Assembly (NCBI GenBank): GCA_030144725.1
Contig: JASKMD010000008.1
Coordinates: 9,679,748 to 9,743,747 of the forward strand
Reading direction: 5' to 3'
DNA length: 64,000 nt
Origin: Haematococcus lacustris
Taxonomy: Eukaryota > Chlorophyta > Chlorophyceae > Chlamydomonadales > Haematococcaceae
A program made the translations under genes and the position numbers. Positions 23,700-32,947 of this stretch are shown in pieces. The notes beneath the pieces were generated by a model, which did not search any database, was not told the DNA's origin, and saw nothing but the letters and a program-made list of their open reading frames with translations. Position 1 is the first letter of the stretch, and every line of letters starts with the position of its first letter.

Positions 23700-24534
23700 C
23701 CTAACCGTGTGCCACCATGTCAGCCACCATGTATGTGCCTTGTGTGCATGGCTGCAGCTGGAGGAGGAGATGGCTGAGCTGTCCATGGAGCGCCACAATC
23801 ATGCCAAGCAGCTGGTGGTGTTCTTTGGTGCAGCTACCGTTGGCACTGGGGGTGGGTGGGGTGCTGATGCGGTGCTGCGAGCCTGCTGCAAGGTGGTGTG
23901 CAGGCCCAGGGGCGCAGGCCAGCGGCGAGGCAGGGTGGTGCTTGTGGATGAGCACCGCACCAGCCGGGTCAGCTCAGCAGTGAATGGCAAGCAGCCCTGT
24001 GAGGAGGAGCTGAACAAACTCAGTGCCACAAGGCCTGCAGGCTGGAAGCCCCCAGCAGGGCAGGTGGAACTCCGCATGTTGCGCCCAGCCTGGAGCCAGG
24101 AGCGTAACCAGCCAGTGCGGGGCCTGATGTGGTGCCCGGTTGTGGCCCCCCGCAAGCCCCCACAGGCCCCACGGAGCAGCCAGTCAGCCACACAGCCAGC
24201 AGCCTCAGAGCCAGGGCCCAGCACTTCCCCTCCAGCCGAGCGCAGCAAGCCGGCAGCTGAGCCCACCAAGGGCAGAGGCAAGGGCAAGGGCAAGGCTGCC
24301 AAAGCCAAGCCAGCACCACAGCCAGGCAGGTGGCTGGACAGGGACTGCAATGCAGCATTGAACATGCAGCGCATTGGGGAGAGCAGGTGGCGTCCACTGG
24401 AGCTGTGCTACTGGCCAGACCAGGCAGCTCTGCCAGCCAAGGGCAAGGAGTACCCTGGCCTGGGCTACAAGCGGCTGCGAGATAAGCCACCAAAGGCCCA
24501 GCAGCAGCAGCAGCAGCCTGCTGAGGCACAGTAG
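23700..24534 (+). pseudogene. Fanzor C-terminal fragment, lineage 2 (RuvC-II and RuvC-III)
   Basis: An open frame with LEEEMAELSMERHNHAKQL, then VVLVDEHRTSRVSS (RuvC-II, Glu present). A Pro/Lys-rich hinge follows, then WLDRDCNAALNMQRIGES (RuvC-III, Asp present) and RPLELCYWPD. It ends KEYPGLGYKRLRDKPP, a Gln run, and a stop at 24534. RuvC-I and the N-terminal half are absent, so it is a 5'-truncated copy. Where TnpB-type nucleases carry a CxxC knuckle after RTS, this protein has RVSSAV. Known family role: RNA-guided DNA cleavage. Confidence 0.8.
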
Positions 24535-24643
24535 TGTGTGTGCCCCCCCATCTGAGCTGTGATCAGCTTACAATTAGTGCATGTTTTGTCATGCCAAGTC
24601 TACACGATAGCCCTAACGGGTCAGGCAACAATATAGGTGGTAG
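24535..24643 (+). ncRNA. Conserved post-stop tail of lineage-2 Fanzor (candidate guide RNA 3' part)
   Basis: The non-coding sequence after the stop is conserved with 17830-17948. Its last 55 bases or so are also conserved with the minus-strand copy at 59275-59330. Shared blocks are CATGCCAA, TCTACAC, GGTCAGGCAA and the terminal GTGGTAG, after which the copies diverge. In characterised Fanzor and TnpB systems the guide RNA comes from the gene's 3' end up to this kind of boundary. Assignment as RNA is inference. Confidence 0.5.
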
Positions 24644-24679
24644 TAGTAGTTGTTATACTAAGGAGGTAGGGCTCGGGTG

Positions 24680-25200
24680 GATACAAGCCAACCTCCAAAG
24701 GTAAAAGACTTAGGAGAGAACAGAGAAAAAAGGAAAGAGAAGGGGAACTACCTAGGAGAGAAAGAACTCAGAGTAGGAAGGGGAAGGGAGCTAAAGAGAG
24801 CGGGTGAGAGACCTCGAGAAGCGGAGAAGTCAGAGAAGCGGAGGAGCAAGGGCCGCAAAAGGTTGGAGGGCTAGTAAGGACGCAAAAGTTAGGAGGGCTA
24901 GAAAGGAGAGGGGAGTGAAACACGTTAAGAGTCAGAGGGACTAGGAGGAGTAACCGGGAAAGTGACACTAAGGGATCCGTCTTGAGTAGAGATGAAGGGA
25001 TGGGGATGGGGGAGGTTCCAGCCAGGAGGGTTGGGATGGGCTAGGGTGAAGTCTTGTAGGTGAAGCCAAAAGGTAGAGATAGCAAGCTGGCTGGCTGCAG
25101 AAATGGGGGAAAGGGTGGTAGGAGCGGTCGCTTGAGTGGTGGGGTGATGGGTGAGAGCCCAGAGACGGCGACGGCCAAAGTCGTGGTAGGCGGCTCATGT
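24680..25200. repeat. Purine-rich tract, no gene
   Basis: The plus strand is overwhelmingly A/G (for example GGAAAGAGAAGGGGAA) over about 280 bases, then G-rich to about 25.2 kb. Minus-strand open frames here are Pro/Ser-rich by composition only. Confidence 0.6.
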
Positions 25201-25215
25201 GCCATGTGCACTGGG

Positions 25216-25345
25216 GTTATTCCACACAGCCCAATAACACCATTTGAGTCGGGCCACTATTGCCCACTAGTGTATTCCCGGTAGTGGCAGCTAGTGGCTA
25301 CTACTGGTCCGGCTCAAATGGAGGCCCTAGTGAGGGACAAGGGGG
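25216..25345. mobile_element. Short palindromic MITE, copy 1
   Basis: Left arm CCATTTGAGTCGGGCCACTA and right arm CTGGTCCGGCTCAAATGG form an imperfect hairpin with a short spacer. The element continues outward to CAGCCCAATAACA on one side and GGCCCTAGTGAGGGACAAG on the other. Copy 2, in the opposite orientation, lies at 59107-59245. Confidence 0.7.
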
Positions 25346-25361
25346 CTGTTTTCAGGCCTCG

Positions 25362-26507
25362 TTAATGTTTCTTTTTGTTTTCAGGCCCTTCAATGTACTT
25401 GCCCGGCTTCGCTGGGTCGGGTAGGGCACCGTTCTTGAACTTGTCCAAGGAGGTGATCCCCTCCTCCGTCAGCACCCCCAGCATGCGGGCTTCACTCATC
25501 AAGTTGTAGAGGCCAATGTGCCGAGCACGGCTCTTGCTAGTGGGAGTGATGGCATAGGGGGTGGGGGGGCGGCGGGGCCTAGGCTCAGACTGCTGCCCGG
25601 GCCTGGTGAGCTCTGACTGCTGCCAGGGCACCATATCCAGCTGCCAGGCTGCCATGGCTGCCTCCATCTCTTTGGTGGTGTGCACCGCATGGCGCAACAA
25701 CCGGCCTCGGTTCGCTGGATCCTCTACCCAGTCATCATCCACCTGCTCCCCCTCCCTCAGCTCAAGCAGGCCCCGTTGCAAAGCCACCTCAGCCTGCATG
25801 GCTGGAGTCACCACCACCCCACCCTCCTGCAGCAGCCAGCTGACGTCCAAGCCGCACACCATGCGGCGCACATAGGTGCACTGCCGCTTGGACCACGCTG
25901 GCAGGTGCCCACCACCCAGCCCCCTCACCCCAAATCTGCGCTGGTGCTCATGAGTGCCCAGCAAGACCTTGGCCCCGGCCAGGGACACTGAATTCTTGAG
26001 CCTGCCAGCGAAGACCAGCGTGAACATTTTGCTGAATGCGGTCTGCAGCTGCTGGCCAACGTGGTCCTCCATGTTGGAGTCTGAGAGGTATCGTGGGATT
26101 GCTTCGAGGCGGGCGCGAAGGTCGGGGTGCGCGGCCAGCACGGCAGCGACTGCTGCGCTTGGCCGAGTGTTCTCGCCGTCTCCGGGCAGGCCGCGGCACA
26201 GGTGCAGGTATAGGTTCCGGCAGGTTAGTTCCGGGATGGCTGCCTGAGACACTGGGATGTCCGTGTACACGGGCTGGCCGTGCTCGTCGAGTTGGTCAGC
26301 TACGTGCAGGGGAAACAGGTCCCGAACGAGGAAGCCCAGCAGCAGGCTGCCGATAACTGCCCGCTCGCTGCAGGCATCCACTCGTAGCAGCACAGCCAGG
26401 AGGAACGTAGCCAACAGCGCTTGCGGGAGGTGCTCGGTCAGGTGAGTTAGCTTACATTTCCGGGCGTGCCAGGTGTTACCAGAATTCTGAATCCTGTTCC
26501 TCCGGCG
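25362..26507 (-). pseudogene. Probable Fanzor N-terminal half, interrupted by a copia element
   Basis: A 350-codon open frame on the minus strand continues upstream in the same frame (KLTHLTEHLPQALLATF) to the 81-bp repeat next to the retrotransposon; the reading resumes beyond the insertion at 35718-35813. The block PYAITPTSKSRARHIGLY aligns with PFTMLPMVGVRARHFVID of the Fanzor at 51.2 kb, and the minus-strand Fanzor fragment at 23.7-22.9 kb lies downstream, so I infer a lineage-2 N-terminus. RuvC-I was not found. The alignment is short, so an unrelated transposon protein is possible. Confidence 0.45.
26427..26507. repeat. 81-bp direct repeat, left copy
   Basis: Begins GAGGTGCTCGGTCAGGTGAG and ends GTTCCTCCGGCG directly against the 5' LTR. 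The right copy at 35718-35798 has a single visible mismatch and lies one base past the 3' LTR. Confidence 0.9.
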
Positions 26508-26742
26508 TGTTAGAGAATACAGTCAAGCCATTGAGGCGACTCTTCGTCACCGGGTAGTGTGTGTTTGTGTGACCGGTAGGACTTAAGCAGACTCCTGCGT
26601 GAGGCACGACGGCACGGTCGTGCCCTCGCGCAGGTATGGTGTTGTTCCGCATTGCTATGCACATAGTTACAGCCGCTCATCATGTGCATATAATTGTTCT
26701 TCTCTTTACACTTGTAACAAGGCACGGTCGTGCCCTCGCGCA
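26508..26742 (+). repeat. 5' LTR of the copia element (235 bp)
   Basis: Starts TGTTAGAGAATACAG and ends CCTCGCGCA, with the TG...CA termini of LTRs. It contains two copies of GGCACGGTCGTGCC, itself a palindrome. It differs from the 3' LTR at one base (C at 26673, T at 35647). Confidence 0.93.
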
Positions 26743-26758
26743 GGTTATGGGCCCACCC
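26743..26758 (+). promoter_or_regulatory. Copia primer-binding site (initiator tRNA-Met internal type)
   Basis: GGTTATGGGCCCACCC directly follows the 5' LTR. It resembles the complement of the anticodon arm of initiator tRNA-Met (GGGCTCATAACC) rather than a tRNA 3' end (no leading TGG). Classic copia elements prime from an internal half-molecule of that tRNA. Confidence 0.7.
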
Positions 26759-26800
26759 ATTGCCAGTGCAAGTGGCTTCTAACCGAGGAAGAGCCACAAG

Positions 26801-28738
26801 ATGATTTCAGTACGCGCCGCTGCGGCGGACGTGGAGACTCTGATGGGGCAAAACTATTCGAAATGGAGTTGGGAGTGCAAGAACGCACTCGCCCTCGCCG
26901 GCCTGCTGGACGCAGTAATCGTGCCGCCGGTGCTCGCGGGCACCACTCCCACAGTGCCTGCGGGCACCCGAGCGTCAGTGCCCGCGGGCACTACTCCTTC
27001 AGTGCCCGAGGGCACTGATCAGGCAGAAGCCGGCTCCTCTGCTCAAGCGCGCCCGCGGGCCGCTACCCCCGCAGCCACTCCTGCTCTCCCGCTGGCTGCG
27101 CCAGCAACTGTGGACCGCGTCCAGGACCTGCGGGCACACGCCTTCATCTGTCTGACGGTGGACGCCACTCGATACCGGTCAGTGTGCGAGGCGAACCCTA
27201 CGGCCCGAGGGCTGTGGGATGCCCTGGCAGGCTTGCACGCGCAGTGGGCCTTGGCCAGCAGGGGGGTTCTGCTAGAGCAAGTGACGCGCCTCAGTATGCT
27301 GCCGGGGCAGTCAGTCACAGAGTATTGGGCTCATGCAGAGCAACTGCATGCAGAAGCAAACCCAGCCGGCAGCCCACCCATTGTCGACACCCTCTACTTT
27401 GCGCTGCGCGGCCTGCAGCCAGAATTTGACCCCGTCTCCAACCCTATGCTCACCCAACGCGATGCAGCTGTCACATTTGCTTCTGCGCTGCCAGCACTGC
27501 TAATGCACGAGCAGGTGTTGCAGCACCGGCAGTCAGCTGCGGGAGGCGTCGCCCTTCTGGCACACGGTGGGCCGGGCAGGGTTGGCAGCCATGGGCGGGG
27601 TACAGGGGGTGCGGGGCACAGGCGGGGCAGGGGGCGGGGTAGGCAGAACTCAGCCGGTAGGGAGGGCAGAGAGTGCTACAACTGCGGTGAGTTGGGGCAC
27701 TACAAGTCAGAGTGCCCTAGACCACCACGGGACAAGGGGGCAGCAGCAGGCAGCCCCAGCCGTGGCCGCTCAGTGGCTCACAGGCCACCCACACCGGCAG
27801 TGCGTGGCAGCAGCCCAGGCAGGCACTCTGCGCACCTGGCTGGTACCACTCCACCCTCCATGTCCTTTGCAGCAATAGATGTAGCTGCAGCTGCTGCGGG
27901 CGCTGCAGCCACAGCCACACCGCTGCGCACACAGTGGCTGCTAGACTCGGGCTGCAGCCGACACGTCACTTGCAACCTAGACATGCTGCATGATTACCAG
28001 CCGACACAGCCCCCGCATGCCATAGAGGTAGCCAACGGGGCACAGATGACAGCATGGGGAGAGGGCAGTGTCAGGTTTAGCACAGCTGCTGGGGAGGTTG
28101 TGCTGCTGCGGGTGCTGTATGTGCCAGATGCTTCAGCCAACCTGCTGTCCATGGGGAAGGCACTCAGGGGTGGGGTGGTCCCCCGCTTTAGGAGCGGGGG
28201 GTGCGATCTCTCCCCACCCGGCACAGCAGGCAGACCTTTCCTAATAGCCACCTTGTGCGGTGGGCTAGACCTGCTGGTGCTGGATCAGCAGCCCATCCCT
28301 GCTCCAATCTCCCACAGCATGTGCATGACAGTGTGCGCTGCGATGTGTCACCAGCCACAGCAGCTTGACAACAAGGTAGCCAAGGGAATCTTAGTGGGGT
28401 GTGAGCTGGGCTGCCGCAGCTACAGGGTGCAGGGCAAGATCAGCAAGAACGTGGTAATGGATGGGGAAGTGGAGCTGCGCCGCTCAGCACCAGCGGTAGT
28501 TGAGGATGAGTCAGAGCAGCAGGCAGCACCAGCGGTGGCTGCGCCCACTAACGTGAGCACAGCCAGTGGGGGAACAGCTGGTGCAGCAGAGGGAACAGGT
28601 GCAGCTGACAGTATAGCTGGCAAGGGTGCCGTCCCTTCTAGCAACCCTACAGCCTGTAGCATTGCGGCCAACCCGGTAGCCGGCAAGCGTGCCGTTCCCC
28701 CGGGCAGTACAGCACCTGCCGGGCCCCAGGGGCGGTGA
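26801..28738 (+). CDS. Copia Gag-protease polyprotein with internal deletion
   Basis: The 645-codon frame opens with a copia-type Gag (MGQNYSKWSWECKNALALAG). It then has a CCHC zinc knuckle, CYNCGELGHYKSEC (near 27675), and an aspartic protease, WLLDSGCSRHVTCNLDML (near 27940). It continues into the protease partner block VLYVPDASANLLSMGKAL. It then jumps to an integrase C-terminal piece, AKGILVGCELGCRSYRV (28380), so the HHCC and catalytic parts of integrase were lost between about 28290 and 28360. The tail is low-complexity Ala/Gly/Pro and ends before any reverse transcriptase. Gag packages element RNA and the protease would mature it. The ATG at 26801 is the first suitable start after the primer-binding site. 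Confidence 0.88.
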   Translation: MISVRAAAADVETLMGQNYSKWSWECKNALALAGLLDAVIVPPVLAGTTPTVPAGTRASVPAGTTPSVPEGTDQAEAGSSAQARPRAATPAATPALPLAAPATVDRVQDLRAHAFICLTVDATRYRSVCEANPTARGLWDALAGLHAQWALASRGVLLEQVTRLSMLPGQSVTEYWAHAEQLHAEANPAGSPPIVDTLYFALRGLQPEFDPVSNPMLTQRDAAVTFASALPALLMHEQVLQHRQSAAGGVALLAHGGPGRVGSHGRGTGGAGHRRGRGRGRQNSAGREGRECYNCGELGHYKSECPRPPRDKGAAAGSPSRGRSVAHRPPTPAVRGSSPGRHSAHLAGTTPPSMSFAAIDVAAAAAGAAATATPLRTQWLLDSGCSRHVTCNLDMLHDYQPTQPPHAIEVANGAQMTAWGEGSVRFSTAAGEVVLLRVLYVPDASANLLSMGKALRGGVVPRFRSGGCDLSPPGTAGRPFLIATLCGGLDLLVLDQQPIPAPISHSMCMTVCAAMCHQPQQLDNKVAKGILVGCELGCRSYRVQGKISKNVVMDGEVELRRSAPAVVEDESEQQAAPAVAAPTNVSTASGGTAGAAEGTGAADSIAGKGAVPSSNPTACSIAANPVAGKRAVPPGSTAPAGPQGR

Positions 28739-28811
28739 GCCAATCACGAGCTCCTACAGCCCTGGCATTGTACCGCCGGTCAGGTCTAAGGACACAGTCA
28801 GCCTGCTGGCC

Positions 28812-28895
28812 AGTGCGGCCAGTGCGGCCAGTGGGGACAGTGGGGGCAGTGGGGGCAGTGGGGGCAGTGGGGACAGTGGAGCCAGTGGGGGCAGC
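28812..28895 (+). repeat. GTGGGGGCA-type minisatellite at the deletion junction
   Basis: Tandem 9-bp units (GTGGGGACA/GTGGGGGCA) lie where the reverse transcriptase should begin. They may mark the deletion junction. Confidence 0.7.
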
Positions 28896-28958
28896 CATGC
28901 AACTGACCCGCAGTCATACCGGGAGCCCATGGACCGCCCTGACCCGCCCTGACCGCCC

Positions 28959-29525
28959 ATGCAACAACCCACCGTCCAGCACCACCAGGCAGCCACTGGC
29001 CTGCTGCGCTACCTCAAGCGCACAGCAGCCTGGGGCCTGGTGTACAGCAGCAGCGGCAGCTCACAGCTGCAACGCTATGCCGACGCCGACTATGCTGGCG
29101 ACCCTGACAGCATGCGCAGCACCAGCGGCACAGTCTTTGTGCTCAACGGCGCAGCAATTAGCTGGCGCAGCCAGCTGCAAACCACAGTGGCAGCCTCTAC
29201 CACAGCGGCTGAGACCCAGGCTGCAGCCGCAGCCACGAAGGAGGCACTGTCTCTGCGCAAGGTGCTGCACCACCTGGGTGCCAGCAGTGACCCTATCCCC
29301 ATCTTCTGTGACAACCAGGGGGCTGTGGCCCTCATCAAGAATCCGGTGGAGTCCAGCCGCAGCAGGCACATTGCTGTGGCTCACCACCTGGCCCGGGAGC
29401 GCCAGGCACGACGAGAGGTAGTCTTCACACACTGCCCCTCTACAGAGATGGTAGCTGATGCTCTAACAAAGCCACTGTCAGCCCAGCTGCTTCATGGCTG
29501 TGTCCGTGGCATGGGGGTCAGCTAG
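28959..29525 (+). CDS. Copia RNase H domain, detached remnant
   Basis: The frame begins with the linker that normally follows reverse transcriptase (QAATGLLRYLKRTAAWGL). It then carries RNase H motifs in order: YADADYAGDPDSMRSTSG, AAISWRSQLQTTVAAST, ETQAAAAATKEALSLRK, FCDNQGAVALIKNP and RHIAVAHHLARE. It ends with DALTKPLSAQL and a stop at 29525. It is in a different frame from the Gag frame and lacks the polymerase, so it is unlikely to be made as a working product. Confidence 0.85.
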   Translation: MQQPTVQHHQAATGLLRYLKRTAAWGLVYSSSGSSQLQRYADADYAGDPDSMRSTSGTVFVLNGAAISWRSQLQTTVAASTTAAETQAAAAATKEALSLRKVLHHLGASSDPIPIFCDNQGAVALIKNPVESSRSRHIAVAHHLARERQARREVVFTHCPSTEMVADALTKPLSAQLLHGCVRGMGVS

Positions 29526-30230
29526 AGCATGGCATGGGGGTCAACTATAGCATGAGGTCTCCACACATAGGCTGCAGCAAGTGACATGGCATGTGTGATG
29601 CAACGTTAGTTTCCTGAGTTGCTGGCAGAACCTGCCAGCATAGCACCTGTCTGACATCTGAGCATGACTGCATGCACATGTACATTCGAGCACATGTACG
29701 TTAGAGCACAATCATAGCATCTACACAAACACGCATGTTGCATAGACATGTTTCGTAGCCAAGCTGCTGGTCAGGCTAACAGGGAAAACTGGGTACCATG
29801 CTGTTCTCCACATCCAGACCACCATTTGCTACCGCGATTGCACCGCTACCTTCAGCGTGCTAAATCAGTGAGCGGCATCGATAGAGGCTCATTATGGGTG
29901 TTTGTGCCTGAAGTTGTGTCCACGCAATAAGGTCGTTGTAGGGAGCGGTACACATACGTATAAAGGCTAAGGCCGGGGCCCGTCTCTCTCGCTGGCCAGG
30001 TCCGTTCAGTCGGTTGTACTGGGTAGCTCGGCTTCCTAGCTCCCGCAAAGCTGTGGATGTTAATAACGCCCAAGCTCCAACCCCTCCTATCTGATAATGA
30101 AAAGCTGTTTGCGGCCCGTCCGGCCCGTCCGGCCCTCAACCATGAATCATTACATCTAAACTTACATCATGACTTGCTTAGGAAGTTGCTACCCACATCA
30201 TTATCATTACATCATGACATATAACCTATA

Positions 30231-30936
30231 TCAGTACATCAAACTGTCACGTGTTTTGCTGTCAATCACTGCATGCATGGTATAGGAAAGGGCCCTACAC
30301 ACCCACAGGCAGGGCAGGGCAGGGCAGGGCAGGGCAGGGCAGGGCAGGGCAGGGCAGGGCTGGGCTGGGCTGGGCTGGGCTGGGCTGGGCTGGGCTGGGC
30401 TGGGCTGGGCTGGGCTGGGCTGGGCTGGGCTGGGCTGGGCTGGGCTGGGCTGGGCTGGGCTGGGCTGGGCTGGGCTGGGCTGGGCTGGGCTGGGCTGGGC
30501 TGGGCTGGGCTGGGCTGGGCTGGGCTGGGCTGGGCTGGGCTGGGCTGGGCTGGGCGGCTGCTGCTGCCATTCCTGCTGCAGCTGCTGCCAGTCCTGCTGC
30601 TGCTGCTGCCAGTCCTGCTGCTGTTGCTGCCAGTCTTGGTGCTGCTGCTGCCAGTCCTGCTGTTGCTGCTGCCAGTCTTGCTTCTCCCGTGCATGCTCTT
30701 CCTGCACCTCTTGTAGACGTTGTTTGGTATCATTGAGCGTCTGAAGGCAACAATGCAACACCACATGCATCGGTATGGGGAAGGGCACAATGGCTGGGCT
30801 GGGCTAGGCTGGGCTGCCTTGCCTTGGCTTGTTTAGCGATGTAGTTAGCAGTGCGGGTCCATTGAGCACGGCCAGTGGATACAAGCGCAGCCATTGTGGC
30901 GGACCCGGCTAGGCTTCGCTTCGAGCGCCTGGTCAT
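30231..30936 (-). CDS. Hypothetical coiled-coil protein inside the nested element
   Basis: A start at 30936 gives a basic N-terminus ([19 protein letters not shown]). After a probable intron with acceptor TTGCCTTCAG near 30738, the frame reads [20 protein letters not shown]. About five heptads of the form DWQQQQQ follow, a glutamine-rich coiled coil encoded by a 21-bp repeat. Then comes a pentanucleotide array read as repeated SPAQP. The donor of the intron was not identified. No catalytic motif is seen. It could be an accessory protein of the surrounding element. Confidence 0.35.
30307..30555. repeat. Pentanucleotide arrays (GGGCA)n then (GGGCT)n
   Basis: About eleven GGGCA units switch abruptly to about forty GGGCT units. 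Two closely related pentamers in one block suggest a point variant that was later amplified by slippage. Confidence 0.95.
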
Positions 30937-31565
30937 GGCTTAAAACCATCTAAGTGCGGCTGGCATCGACCGAAAGGTCCATCGCCGACTCCGACGGCAG
31001 GAGTAGCTTCATAGCTTTTGTTCTTTCTACATTGGGTTGGCGAAAAGGCCAGCATTCGGGGCGAAAAGGCCCTGGCATGGGGAATCTGAGGCGAGTTATG
31101 TTTATCCTGAATTAGTACCAGCGGACATGCCATTCCGCTTGCAAAAAAACATCTGTGGTAGCGCCCACTGTGGTTGCCCCGGTGTCCATTGCAAGGCATT
31201 TGACACGTTTGGCATACAGTTAGATCTTTTGGCAGTGTGTCTCTCACCACCACCCGCCATTGACCGGGCTGATGCACGATGAGGTCGAAGAAGAAAGAAA
31301 GAAAGAAAACTACTCCGGTACAAACCGGCGTGCATTAAGGGAGGAGCTTCCGCCTGTGGCGCGGCCTGCTCCCACCTCCAAACGTTGGACACAGGCTGGA
31401 CATGTCCCCACCAAGCTGCCCTAGCTGTAGCCACAGACCACAGCTAGGAGCCAAGGCAAACAAAGAGGCATAAGAGGAGCAAAGACCAGTGCACTCGGCA
31501 GCTGGACCTAACTCTTCTCCTCGTTGACGAGAGCAGCTCCCGCCTTGTCCGTCGGATGTCGCATT

Positions 31566-31601
31566 AAAAGCTGAAGTTTAGGCTCCAAAAGTCCAAACTT
31601 C
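31566..31601. repeat. Short perfect hairpin
   Basis: AGCTGAAGTTT and AAACTTCAGCT are separated by about 13 bases, giving an 11-bp perfect stem. Meaning unknown. Confidence 0.6.
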
Positions 31602-32330
31602 AGCTGTCAGCCAACGTCCCGCGTTGAGGTAGCTCTGCTCCCTCCTTGACGACGCCAGCAACTCCACAACAGCTCGATGACCCGCAACGGTCGTGTGCGG
31701 CACCCGGACCTCATTTGTATTCCGCTGGACAAAGCGGTGCCCGTTCAAGCCTGGGAAGGCTGTCCCGTTGCATCCCAATTTATATACCGCTGGGTGCGGT
31801 GGTGAGGTAGCTTAGCCAATCCGTGCGACCGAAGTCAACGCGGATTGTTACCAGGGCCACCGCGTGGAGGTGCCTCACCGCCAGCCCCACGATGAGGTCG
31901 AGTCAGCGCCAGGGTGTTAGTGTGTGGTACAGCTAGCTGCTGAAGAAGTTTCAGGCCCAAAGCCTCACGGCGTACCCCCTCAAGCCGGCCATGAGACAAG
32001 CCTCTAGCAAACAACATGTAGCACACACTGTAGACACCCAGTAGGCACCTGAACATCGCCGAGGACATCGCCGCAACAGCACACATACTTTAGGGCGCAA
32101 ACAAGAGCGATGGAGCGCTCCTGGCGTTGTGTGGTGGTAAGGGCCCCCGAACATTGGACGGGGTCGCGGACCAGCCGATCACCATAGGCCTGTTCCTCTG
32201 AGCCGATGCTAGATTGTACGGCGCTGCGTCAAGGCGTGCCAATCTTACATCGTGAGGCGGTGTATAAAGTTAGTTAGGTCCGTCCGAAAAATGGGCCTTT
32301 TTTGGCTTGCTTGTCTAGCCTGACTGCTGG

Positions 32331-32945
32331 CAGAACCTGCTAGCATTGCATGTGCCTGCATTGCATTTACATTTGAGCATGACTGCATGCACATGTACAT
32401 TAGAACACATCTACATATAAAAAAAATAGGGGGTCAAGATGAAAAATGTGCTCGGAATGGCCTGCGATTCTGCGTGCGACCTCTCCTAACTTCAACACCG
32501 CATCGTACATCGAGGAAATCGAGCGCGACTTACTGTGCAGTAAGATCGAAAGTCGTTCTGAATTTTGGAGGTCTTAAAAATAGAGATGAGTAGTGGGTCT
32601 GGTAATGTAGATGCCAGCGCGTCTACTCGCGATGTTTCGTTTTGAATGGTCTGGCCGGCCCGTCAACCGACAGTTCAGTCAAACAAAGACCCCGAACCCT
32701 CGCGGAGTACAGCCCCGGCCCTAGATGAACATGACACAGGTTGGTCCATCATTTTGAACTGACAGCCGCAGTCCACTGGGCTGGACTGGGATGCACCTCG
32801 CGGATGCGGCGCTTGGCCGTGGCGTGCACGTCAACCTTGCGCACTGCCTATACGGTAAAACATATTCAGCCTCTGCTTCAGCGCGACGGAGCCTCATGTC
32901 CCCAATGCACCTGATGGCAGGTGTCTAGCCTCGAAAAGCAGCCAG
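32331..32945. other. Copia 3' sequence then unassigned DNA
   Basis: 32331-32400 repeats the copia 3' region (GCATGACTGCATGCACATGT also occurs at 29.66 kb). From about 32405 the sequence is unrelated to it and holds no recognisable gene. Confidence 0.5.
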
Positions 32946-32947
32946 GC

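Larger units (their letters stand above)
29771..32323. mobile_element. 2.55-kb element with terminal inverted repeats, nested in copia
   Basis: Left end (G)TCAGGCTAAC, right end TAGCCTGA(C). The flanks are CTGCTGG on both sides (29764-29770 and 32324-32330), a 7-bp target duplication; or TGCTG, 5 bp, if the outer G/C belongs to the element. Removing it rejoins the copia 3' sequence (GCCAAGCTGCTGGCAGAACC). The right 100 bases recur inverted at 2483-2595. Inside are a coiled-coil frame, a pentanucleotide array and small hairpins, but no recognisable transposase, so the superfamily is not assigned. Confidence 0.65.

Noticed and set aside
30251..30790. Plus-strand frames of repeated AGLGW
   Set aside because: Composition artefact of the (GGGCT)n array.
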